From the NCBI GenBank assembly GCA_030597345.1, contig JAUVSA010000108.1, positions 1-7,218 on the forward strand: a stretch of 7,218 nt of DNA. The letters run 5' to 3'. The DNA comes from Bacillota bacterium (GTDB lineage: Bacteria > Armatimonadota > Hebobacteria > Hebobacterales > Hebobacteraceae). Positions 1-6,143 of this stretch are shown piece by piece; position 1 is the stretch's first letter, and each line of letters begins with the position of its first letter. Position numbers and translations under genes: made by a program. The notes under the pieces are model-generated. The model was not told the origin of the DNA, made no database searches, and saw only the letters and a program-made list of their open reading frames with translations.

Positions 1-2
1 AC

Positions 3-902
3 GATGCGATCGTTGCTGGAGCAGCACACGCGAGTTGGCGCGAGTGGGCGCTGGTGAACAACCTGGGCGTGCGCGTGAGTCAGCGGAGCACGAGCGCCTC
101 GGTCTCGGTCCAGGTGGTGGTTCGGCGGGGCGACGATGTCGGCTCTTTCTACGAATGGGACCAGGCGCGGCTGCTGAGCGACCTGGAGCCGGATGGCATC
201 GGCGCGCGGACGGCGCAGGAGGCGCTGAGATACCTCGAGAGCCGAAGTGTCGAGACGGGGTCCCTACCTGTCGTGTTCGGTCCGCTGGCGAGCAGAGCGC
301 TGTTCGCCGGCATCTGCGGCGCGGCGAGCGCGGAGGAAGTGCAGCGGGACCGCTCCTTCTTGCTTGGGAAGCAGGGAGAGCCCATCGCTTCCCCGCACGT
401 GACGCTGGTGGATGATCCTCTCATCCCGGGCGGCCTCGGCTCGGGGTTGTGCGATGGAGATGGCTTTCCCCATCGCCGGATAACAGTGGTGGACCGGGGG
501 GTTCTCCAGACTTATCTGCACAGCAACTACACGGCGAAGAAGTCGGGTAAGGAGAACACAGGGCATTCGACGCGCGGCGGCATTGCACCCACAAACGTGA
601 TTCCTGCACTGGGCGAGAAGACGGCGGCGGAGATCATCGGCGAGGTGGGGGACGGCATCTACGTGGCACTCGGCAACCCGTATCCCGACACGGCCTCGGG
701 GCAGGTGTCCGCCCTCGTGGACGCGGGATTCCGGATCGAGAACGGGCAGCTAACTCACCCGCTGAAGAACACGATGGTGGCCGGACACATGCTGGAGCTC
801 CTCGGGAATCTGGACGCCGTGTCGTCCGACTATCGGGAAGAGCCCGGCATGGTGCTGCCAACGGTGCGTATACAAGGGGTTCGGGTTGCGAGCGGGGAGT
901 AG
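3..902 (+). CDS. pmbA: PmbA/TldE-type TldD-family protein, 5'-truncated by window edge
   Basis: This is the C-terminal 299 residues of a TldD/PmbA-family protein. The frame is open to the left edge, so the GTG at 54 is internal and not the start. Full PmbA proteins are about 440-450 residues, so roughly 150 N-terminal residues are missing. Family hallmarks are clear: a VRRGDDVGSFY strand followed by an Asp-Ala/Gln-Arg segment (about nt 114-170), the TLVDDPLIPGGLGSG stretch (about 402-446), a GVLQTYLHSNYTAKKSG segment (about 498-548) and a STGH-like NTGH (555-566). The TldD partner carries the HExxxH zinc site; PmbA/TldE usually lacks it, and no such motif is visible here. In studied bacteria the TldD/E heterodimer is a cytoplasmic protease that processes modified peptides and the CcdA antitoxin. 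A tldD partner probably lies just upstream, outside the window. PmbA rather than TldD is my assignment from the C-terminal pattern. Confidence 0.9.
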   Translation, partial: DAIVAGAAHASWREWALVNNLGVRVSQRSTSASVSVQVVVRRGDDVGSFYEWDQARLLSDLEPDGIGARTAQEALRYLESRSVETGSLPVVFGPLASRALFAGICGAASAEEVQRDRSFLLGKQGEPIASPHVTLVDDPLIPGGLGSGLCDGDGFPHRRITVVDRGVLQTYLHSNYTAKKSGKENTGHSTRGGIAPTNVIPALGEKTAAEIIGEVGDGIYVALGNPYPDTASGQVSALVDAGFRIENGQLTHPLKNTMVAGHMLELLGNLDAVSSDYREEPGMVLPTVRIQGVRVASGE

Positions 903-929
903 CTAGGGGCGAGCCCTAATGGGGCGGCC

Positions 930-1544
930 TCAGGGGTACGGAACGACCAACTCGTCGTCGAAGGCGAGCGGCTCGCCGAGGTAGAGGTGGCCGCCGATCT
1001 CCTGGATAGGTTCTCCTTCGATCAGTATCTGTGCCCCATCGATTCCCGGCAGGCTGGTGAGGGTGTTGACGATGGCGTAGATGGTGACACCTTCGTTGTC
1101 CGAACCACCTCTGAAGCCGGACGCCAACTCTCTGCTGAGGTCGGCGAGCGCCACGCCGCCGGCGACGCGGACGCTGTGCAGTTCGGTGCCGCGAGGAAGC
1201 GGTCTGTCGCATCCCCTCGGCACTTCGCCGCGAAGGAGCTCCTCCAGCGCCGCCTGGGCCGGGGGCAGGCCCGCCGGAAGCTCGCGGCTGATGGCCACCA
1301 TGCGCTGTTGGCCCTCGACGATGCGCGCGAAGTAGAGACGGGAGACCACTGGCTTCGGTCCCGCGTTGGAGGCCGTTGCGTACCCAAGGTCGCCGGTTTC
1401 TGATCCGGGAGCCGCTTCCTGTGCGCGCAGCCGCTGGTACTCGGGATAGATGCGGTAGAGGATAGTGCCGGCCGCGGCAAGTGCCGCCACCAGCACGAGG
1501 ATGATAATCCAGGGAGCGCGAGAACCCCGTCGACGCCCGCTCAC
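930..1544 (-). CDS. Membrane-anchored GerMN-domain protein
   Basis: This 204-residue protein has one N-terminal membrane anchor (about residues 12-31, after an Arg-rich cytoplasmic tip) and a single extracytoplasmic GerMN domain (about 66-203). The domain is recognised by the LYF strand, the PAQAALEELLRG helix, the PLPRGTELHSVRV loop, GGVALADLS, the GGSDNEG..TIYAIVNTLT helix and LPGIDGAQILIEG. GerMN domains occur in Bacillus GerM, a spore-envelope ring component, and in LpqB-type proteins. The domain is also widespread in non-sporulating bacteria, where its role is unclear, so sporulation is not implied. The GTG start (1544-1542) overlaps the TGA of the upstream amidase as GTGA, pointing to coupled translation. 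A weak GGGCGGG lies about nine bases upstream. The partner gene suggests a role in peptidoglycan remodelling. No Cys lipobox follows the anchor. Confidence 0.88.
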   Translation of the reverse strand: MSGRRRGSRAPWIIILVLVAALAAAGTILYRIYPEYQRLRAQEAAPGSETGDLGYATASNAGPKPVVSRLYFARIVEGQQRMVAISRELPAGLPPAQAALEELLRGEVPRGCDRPLPRGTELHSVRVAGGVALADLSRELASGFRGGSDNEGVTIYAIVNTLTSLPGIDGAQILIEGEPIQEIGGHLYLGEPLAFDDELVVPYP

Positions 1545-2929
1545 TGATGCGATCCCGCCCCATGGGGCTCCGCGGAAAGGAAGCTCGTCAGACCCTGGAG
1601 GATGGCGCGGGCGGCGCGCTCCTGGAAGTTCGGGTGAACGAGTCGAGCGCGGTCACCATCATGGTTTATGTAGGCAGTCTCGACGAGGATGCCCGGCCCC
1701 TTGGCGCGGCGGATGACGGCGAAGTTTGCATTCCGCACGCCCTTGTCATCGGTGGCGAGAGCGGCTATCAGTTCTCTCTGGACGAGCTGAGCAAAGCCAC
1801 GGCTGTGTTGGTGGTCGTAGTACACGCTGGTGCCCTGCAGCGTGTTGGGAGTGTCGCACGAGTTGCAGTGGATGCTGATCAAGGCGTGGGCCTTCTGATG
1901 ATTGGCGAGAGCGGCCCGCTCCGTCAGGCCAATGTAGGTGTCGTCCTCGCGCGTCATGGTCACTTGTGCGCCCTCGGCCTTCAGCAGCTTGGCGAGCCGA
2001 TGGCCGATCTCCAGAACCAGGTCCTTCTCGAAGGGGCCCCCCGGAGGAGAGCCAAACTTCGCAGGCGCGCCGATGTCGTGGCCGCCATGGCCGGGGTCGA
2101 TTACGATGCGCTTCCCTTCCAAGCGGCTGTCAGCTTGGTACTCGGGGAGGGGGAGGGCCCAGGGCTGGGGCCCCACGGCGAGGATCAGATCCGGCCCATC
2201 TGCGAAGACAATGTGTGCCTGTTCCTCGCGCAGCTCCAGGACGATCCTGGCGATAGGGTGTTCCGGATCAGCGGGCTGCTGGGCCATGCGGATCTCGCGG
2301 ATCACGCCGGCGGAGAACTCCTCCCGGTAGTCCTCCTGGAGCACCGCGTCCGTCAGGTCGGCGTAGATGCGCGGAGGATCTGTCAGAGTGGCTATCGAGC
2401 GGCGGAGCTGGGCTACCCCGGGAATACGGACTAGACTGACACCGTGCACGATCTCGGTGTTCGGAGGAGCGAGCAAAGCGGGGCCCGGTTGTCGGAGCAA
2501 GAGCAGGGTCTCGCCGGGCTCAGCCCCGGCCGCAATCTCCCACGAGGGGGGCAGGCGCTGCCCAGAAAGATCGACCACCAGCCTGGCGATTGCCGGCTCC
2601 ATGCTGAACTGTCCGAGCCGGATCGCGCGGAGCGCGGGCGCCACAACGGGAATCTCCAAAGGCAGGTCCGGGTCCAGAGTGGCGCCCGGGAAGTCGAAGA
2701 CCAGGCGGGGCGGATCTTGAAGGGAAAAGGAGGTGGCCTCGAGCCGCTGCTCGTCGGCGGTGAAGACGGCAATGACGGTCTCAGCGGCGCCGGGCCTGAT
2801 GTCGACGCGCGTGATCACGCGCGCCGCCCAGCCCGCAGTCTGGACGGCGAACACCAGCACGGAGCATACCACGACGACAGTTGCCAAGCGCGGCCGTCGG
2901 CCGCGCCAGACCGTCACCGACCCGCTCAT
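1541..2929 (-). CDS. N-acetylmuramoyl-L-alanine amidase with AMIN region(s)
   Basis: This 462-residue exported hydrolase cleaves the amide bond between N-acetylmuramic acid and the stem peptide. A signal or anchor segment spans about residues 15-36, ending in an AxA-like GWAA. Residues 38-146 look like an AMIN domain, the beta-rich module that localises amidases in the envelope. Residues 160-253 look like a second, more divergent AMIN-type repeat. The Amidase_3 catalytic domain runs from about 272 to 452. Its zinc and catalytic residues are all present: His281 in IDPGHGG, Glu301 in FEKD, His354 in SIHCNS and Glu417 in LVETAYI. The fold markers MTRxxD and LTER are also there. The length fits AMIN-Amidase_3 proteins of the AmiC kind. 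The ATG start has a good ribosome site (GGGGAG, six bases away). It is first in a two-gene unit with the GerMN gene. I give no symbol because amiA/B/C equivalence cannot be settled. Confidence 0.95.
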   Translation of the reverse strand: MSGSVTVWRGRRPRLATVVVVCSVLVFAVQTAGWAARVITRVDIRPGAAETVIAVFTADEQRLEATSFSLQDPPRLVFDFPGATLDPDLPLEIPVVAPALRAIRLGQFSMEPAIARLVVDLSGQRLPPSWEIAAGAEPGETLLLLRQPGPALLAPPNTEIVHGVSLVRIPGVAQLRRSIATLTDPPRIYADLTDAVLQEDYREEFSAGVIREIRMAQQPADPEHPIARIVLELREEQAHIVFADGPDLILAVGPQPWALPLPEYQADSRLEGKRIVIDPGHGGHDIGAPAKFGSPPGGPFEKDLVLEIGHRLAKLLKAEGAQVTMTREDDTYIGLTERAALANHQKAHALISIHCNSCDTPNTLQGTSVYYDHQHSRGFAQLVQRELIAALATDDKGVRNANFAVIRRAKGPGILVETAYINHDGDRARLVHPNFQERAARAILQGLTSFLSAEPHGAGSHQ

Positions 2930-2935
2930 CTGCCA

Positions 2936-2941
2936 CTCCCC
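2936..2941 (-). promoter_or_regulatory. Shine-Dalgarno site of the amidase gene
   Basis: GGGGAG is read on the minus strand with six bases to the ATG at 2929-2927. It is the clearest ribosome-binding site of the left half and fixes the amidase start. Confidence 0.7.
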
Positions 2942-2967
2942 ATGTATTTATGCCATGATTGCGATGC

Positions 2968-2993
2968 GTCGCCCTAAACTGTCGCCCTAAACT
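2968..2993. repeat. Perfect tandem 13-bp direct repeat, two copies
   Basis: GTCGCCCTAAACT occurs at 2968-2980 and again, without mismatch, at 2981-2993. The next two bases (GT) begin a third copy that then diverges. The repeat lies about 40 bp upstream of the amidase start and 80 bp upstream of the TPR start. It could be a pair of regulator half-sites read as a direct repeat, or a simple replication-slippage duplication. The 13-bp period is not a whole number of helical turns, which weakens the operator reading. Confidence 0.85.
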
Positions 2994-3073
2994 GTTGTAT
3001 CGGCATCTGTGAGGCGCGGAGCGAGCCGTGGTATAGGGGGATAGAGGGGTGTCGGCGCAGAAAGACGGGCGGC

Positions 3074-4180
3074 ATGGCTGGGAAGACGTCTCCAAGCTGG
3101 AGCATCGCGCGCTGGTGGCGCGCGGACCGGGAGTACTCCCGTGCCGCGCGATCGCTGCGCGGGGGTGAGCCCGCGGAAGCGGCGAGGGCGTTGGACTGGG
3201 TAATCGACGCCTTTCCCAAGCATGCGAGGGCACACCTTCAGCGCGCGCTGGCGCTTGCCGCGGCCGGGAGGACGGGAGAGGCGGTGCGTGCGGCACGGCG
3301 AGCGGCCGATCTGTCGCCCAAGAACCATGCCGCGTTCCTGTTCCTGGGGCAGATCCAGTACGATGCAGGCCAGTACGAGGAGGCAAGAAAGGCCTTCTCT
3401 GCGGCGGCCCGAGTCGATCCGGAGAACCAGCTGGTGCAGGCGAACTTGGGCCTCTGTCAGCTCGCGTTGGGACGCACGCAAGAAGGAGCCGAGCTGCTGA
3501 AGGCGCATCTGCGGGAGGGGAACGCGCGTCTCCAAGGGCAGGCCCTCACACTCGCCGAGAAGTATCTCTGGGAGCGCCGCGGGCAGGCGAGGTCGCTGGA
3601 GGAGCAGCTTACTCCCGACGAAGGAGGACGAGAGGATGCTCCGGCCGGGCTGAGCCTGCGGCTGATTTCGGCGCTGCGGACAGTGGTGCTCTGGCCCATG
3701 GCCCGGCTGCGGGGGAAAGTGGCGGTGGCGATGCTGGAGGCGGAAGAGGCGATGTCGGTGGGCGGGTGGGAGAGAGCGATCGAGGCACTTCGGCAAGCGG
3801 AAGAGGCGGGCGCCGACCCCGAGGAGATAGCGCTCGCCATGGGACAGGCCTACCTGGAGCAGCGGAACGCGGAGGCGGCCGCGCAGCAGCTCGCGCGATT
3901 GCCGGAGGCGGCGCGCGGGCAGCCGGAGGTCGCCGCGCTGATGGGGGCGGCGCTCTTCGAGTCAGAGCGATATGAGGAGGCGAGAGAGCCCCTGGCGGTC
4001 GCCGCCGAGCATTTCAGCCGGGAGTACGTTCCGTGCTACTACCGCGGGCTCTGCGAGATCGCCCTCGGGCAAGCGAAGGCGGCCGCCGAATGGTTCGGCC
4101 AGGCGGCGGAGCGACTCAACCCGCAGATCGCGGAGAAACGGATGGAGGAGATGGTGCGGGTGATGGCGGGAGAAGGCTAG
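3074..4180 (+). CDS. Tetratricopeptide-repeat (TPR) protein of unknown role
   Basis: This 368-residue, Ala/Glu/Arg-rich, all-helical protein is built of two TPR blocks. The first covers about residues 21-148 in four roughly 34-residue units; the clearest is residues 83-116, with the GQIQYDAGQYEEARKAF pattern and a closing DPEN. The second block covers about 220-352 and includes GQAYLEQRNAEAA and YYRGLCEIALGQAKAA. A linker (150-219) holds a moderately hydrophobic stretch (about 192-210) that is too interrupted by Arg to be a sure membrane segment. There is no signal peptide; the N-terminus has a Trp-rich WSIARWW patch. TPRs mediate protein-protein contacts, so a scaffold or assembly role is likely but the partner is unknown. 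The ATG has only a weak GGGCGG ahead of it; no better in-frame start exists upstream. Its TAG stop overlaps the stop of the convergent methyltransferase gene. Confidence 0.85.
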   Translation: MAGKTSPSWSIARWWRADREYSRAARSLRGGEPAEAARALDWVIDAFPKHARAHLQRALALAAAGRTGEAVRAARRAADLSPKNHAAFLFLGQIQYDAGQYEEARKAFSAAARVDPENQLVQANLGLCQLALGRTQEGAELLKAHLREGNARLQGQALTLAEKYLWERRGQARSLEEQLTPDEGGREDAPAGLSLRLISALRTVVLWPMARLRGKVAVAMLEAEEAMSVGGWERAIEALRQAEEAGADPEEIALAMGQAYLEQRNAEAAAQQLARLPEAARGQPEVAALMGAALFESERYEEAREPLAVAAEHFSREYVPCYYRGLCEIALGQAKAAAEWFGQAAERLNPQIAEKRMEEMVRVMAGEG

Positions 4181-5271
4181 GCCGAGCACCTGAACACGTA
4201 GACGAATTCGCGCTTCACGGCCTTGGCGAAGAAGGCTTGATTGATTATCCGCCGCCGGAAGGTTTCGAGCAGCCGCATACCGTGCCCCTCACACTGATCT
4301 CGCACCGCTTCGTGTATTCCGTCCTTGGACTCTCCGATGACTAAGGTGAAGTGGCCGTCGAGCACTTGGGCCACCTGGGCGATGACGGCATCCATATCCG
4401 GCAGGTAGTCCCGGGGCCGGCGGCCGATCTCGGCGGGGCCAGGCTCCTTCAGGCCGAGCACGCGAAAAGAGAGCATGTGCATTTTCTGGTAGTTCTGGGC
4501 GCTCCAGTAGGGAGGCGAGGTGACTGCGACCTGAGCTTTGCGCCCAAGCGCGGCGAGCTTGCGGGCGTCTCGTCTGAACGGCTTCGCCTTGCCAGTCGCT
4601 TCAGCGTGGAACCCGCACAACGCCGCGTGCATCCGCCGGAGGTGCGCACAAAGTCGTGCGAAGGGGTTGATCGCGCGGGTGTCGTTGTTCACCACGCGGT
4701 CGTAGTGTTTCTTGTCGGTGTACTCAGGTTCGGAGGGGATGGCCGGAATGGTGCGGTCCATACGGGCATTACTCATACCCTTGAGCAAGTCCGAAAGGCC
4801 GACCTCGACGAAGTGGCGAGTGTTCTGACCCAGGTCCTTGGCACTATCGAGGATAGCCCTGATGGCGCGGGCAACGTCGTCTCGGAACCACTCTTCGCTT
4901 GCCTCAAACAGCCGGGCCGATCTAGCGCGGTGCCGTTCCGGGTCCGTCGCGGCCTCTTCAAGCCACAGAACAAACTCCCTGAGCCTGGCATGTTGGATGC
5001 GCGCGGTCTTCACGCGGGCGATCTTGACCGCGAGGGGATTGATGTCGGTGCCCCAGGAGTCGTAGCCGAGGCGCGCGGCCTCCACGAGCGTGGTGCCGCA
5101 CCCCATGAAGGGGTCGAGCACGACGTCGCCCGGACGCGCGTACATCTCTATCACACGTCTGGGGATCTGGGGGATGAACTTAGCGGTCCAGTGATGGAAG
5201 AAGTGCGTGGAGTCCTGGGTTTCCTTCATCCCCAGGTCCGCGAAGTCCCAGTTGTCGCGCCGGCCGCTCAC
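4177..5271 (-). CDS. Solo DNA methyltransferase, SPPY (N4-cytosine-like) class
   Basis: This 364-residue SAM-dependent methyltransferase carries a motif X-like HHWTAKFIPQIPR (about 26-38) and a SAM-binding motif I DPFMGCGTT (53-61). The following acidic residue is Asp76 in GTDINPLA, and the catalytic motif IV is TSPPYWSAQNY (251-261). SPPY is the form typical of N4-cytosine DNA methyltransferases, although some adenine-N6 enzymes share it. Motif order is X, I, then IV, with about 190 residues between. That is not the beta order and resembles the alpha arrangement, so the inserted helical region may recognise the target. The protein is predicted to be soluble. I chose the GTG at 5271-5269 because it overlaps the upstream TGA as GTGA and precedes the first conserved residues (NWDF). 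A longer start at 5601 would overlap the phosphorylase gene by over 300 bases and adds low-complexity shadow sequence. No restriction enzyme gene is visible. Confidence 0.87.
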   Translation of the reverse strand: MSGRRDNWDFADLGMKETQDSTHFFHHWTAKFIPQIPRRVIEMYARPGDVVLDPFMGCGTTLVEAARLGYDSWGTDINPLAVKIARVKTARIQHARLREFVLWLEEAATDPERHRARSARLFEASEEWFRDDVARAIRAILDSAKDLGQNTRHFVEVGLSDLLKGMSNARMDRTIPAIPSEPEYTDKKHYDRVVNNDTRAINPFARLCAHLRRMHAALCGFHAEATGKAKPFRRDARKLAALGRKAQVAVTSPPYWSAQNYQKMHMLSFRVLGLKEPGPAEIGRRPRDYLPDMDAVIAQVAQVLDGHFTLVIGESKDGIHEAVRDQCEGHGMRLLETFRRRIINQAFFAKAVKREFVYVFRCSA

Positions 5272-6143
5272 GGCTCGCCGATCCACGTGTGCCAATCTTC
5301 TTCGATGCGGCCCTCGCGGCGGTAGCGCTCCATGGCCAGGGAACAGGGGCATGCGCGCTCCTCCGGGAGCGCGCGAGCGAGGAAGGCGGCTATCTCCGGG
5401 AAATGCTCGACCGCCTCCACAACGGCCGCTTGCTCGGCGCCCTCCAGCAGCCCCTCGAACAGCACGCCCGGCCGGGCTTGCCGCTGATACACCCCCTCGG
5501 CGTAGTTCGTAACATAGCAGATCGGGTGGTAGCACATCTCCAGCTCTCGCGCGAGGAAGCACTCGGGCGCCAGCGTCATGCCAACCAGGTGGGTCTTCCA
5601 CTCACGGTAGCGACGGATCTCGGCCCGCGTTTCGAGACGGGGTCCCTCGGTGCAGACGTAGACTCCTTCAGGGCGATAGGGAAAGCGGAGCCGGGACAGG
5701 GTCACGACCGCGGCGTCGTGCATCTCGGGGCAGAAGACCGGGTGCTGGCGGATGAAGCCGAGCCCGGTGCCCTTGAAGAAGCTCGACTCGCGGCCGCGCG
5801 TCTCGTCTATCAGGTCATCGGGGAGAACGTATTCGCCGATGTTCAGCGAGTTGTCTATCGCGCCCGGCCCGGACCAAGACATGATATGCATGACGCCCTG
5901 CTCTTTCAGGGCGTAGATGTTGGCCCGGTAGTTGACCCAGGGGGCGGCGATCTGATATCCGGTCTCGCCGTGGCGGGGCAGGAAGAGGAAGTGGGCGCTG
6001 CCGATGCGGAAGCGATAGAGGGGACCGGAGAGGCCGAAGGGAGTGGAGATGGGGTCGAGACGCTTGGCATTCGGGGCGTACTTCTGGAGGACTTGATGTG
6101 CGCCGCTGCCGCCGATGACCGCGAACGTATCGCGTGTGGTCAT
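5268..6143 (-). CDS. mtnP: MTA/PNP-family nucleoside phosphorylase (MTAP-like, unusual base pocket)
   Basis: This 291-residue cytoplasmic enzyme belongs to the family that cleaves methylthioadenosine or purine nucleosides with phosphate. Family marks are the phosphate loop GGSG (11-14), RHG (57-59), VNYRANIYALKEQGV (70-84), EGPRLETRAE (166-175), GMT (188-190) and a C-terminal CPC pair (264-266). MTAPs that recognise adenine have TDYD near residue 212; here it reads TNYAEG. Asn at that point is typical of 6-oxopurine enzymes (PNP and methylthioinosine phosphorylase). The sugar-loop segment SWSGPGAI (89-96) also departs from the usual TxACGS type. Two ATGs compete (6149 and 6143). I prefer 6143, because GGAG at 6155-6152 then sits eight bases away and the ATG overlaps the mqnC stop as ATGA. 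The symbol reflects family; true MTA specificity is doubtful. Futalosine or 5'-deoxyadenosine are other possible substrates. Confidence 0.85.
   Translation of the reverse strand: MTTRDTFAVIGGSGAHQVLQKYAPNAKRLDPISTPFGLSGPLYRFRIGSAHFLFLPRHGETGYQIAAPWVNYRANIYALKEQGVMHIMSWSGPGAIDNSLNIGEYVLPDDLIDETRGRESSFFKGTGLGFIRQHPVFCPEMHDAAVVTLSRLRFPYRPEGVYVCTEGPRLETRAEIRRYREWKTHLVGMTLAPECFLARELEMCYHPICYVTNYAEGVYQRQARPGVLFEGLLEGAEQAAVVEAVEHFPEIAAFLARALPEERACPCSLAMERYRREGRIEEDWHTWIGEP

Larger units (their letters stand above)
2930..3073. promoter_or_regulatory. Divergent intergenic region with promoters presumed for amidase and TPR genes
   Basis: This 144-bp gap separates two divergently read genes and is the only substantial non-coding stretch in the window. 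It must hold the start signals for the amidase/GerMN unit (leftward) and the TPR gene (rightward) unless these are read from far away. It is less GC-rich near the amidase side. No convincing -35/-10 pair was found on either strand. A rightward TATAGG at 3032-3037 has no good -35 partner. The gap contains the tandem 13-bp repeat listed separately and a purine-rich imperfect repeat (about 3033-3049) just ahead of the TPR start. Confidence 0.4.

Noticed and set aside
904..918. Small hairpin (TAGGG / CCCTA, five-base loop) in the 27-bp gap between convergent genes
   Set aside because: Only five pairs and no T tract on either strand, so it is not a convincing terminator.
1547..2434. Long open frame on the plus strand (295 codons) opposite the amidase
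   Set aside because: It is antisense to a protein with complete amidase motifs and has no recognisable domain; GC-rich DNA often gives such shadows.
2945..2950. TAAATA on the minus strand as a -10 box for the amidase
   Set aside because: Transcription would start within the Shine-Dalgarno site and no -35 element is found at 16-18 bases.
4351..5325. Long open frame on the plus strand (324 codons) opposite the methyltransferase
   Set aside because: Antisense shadow of motif-bearing DNA, with no family resemblance and no start signal.
5272..5601. N-terminal extension of the methyltransferase from an ATG at 5601
   Set aside because: The added 110 residues are Arg/Pro/Gly-rich, overlap the phosphorylase gene and precede the conserved region; the GTGA junction start is far more likely.
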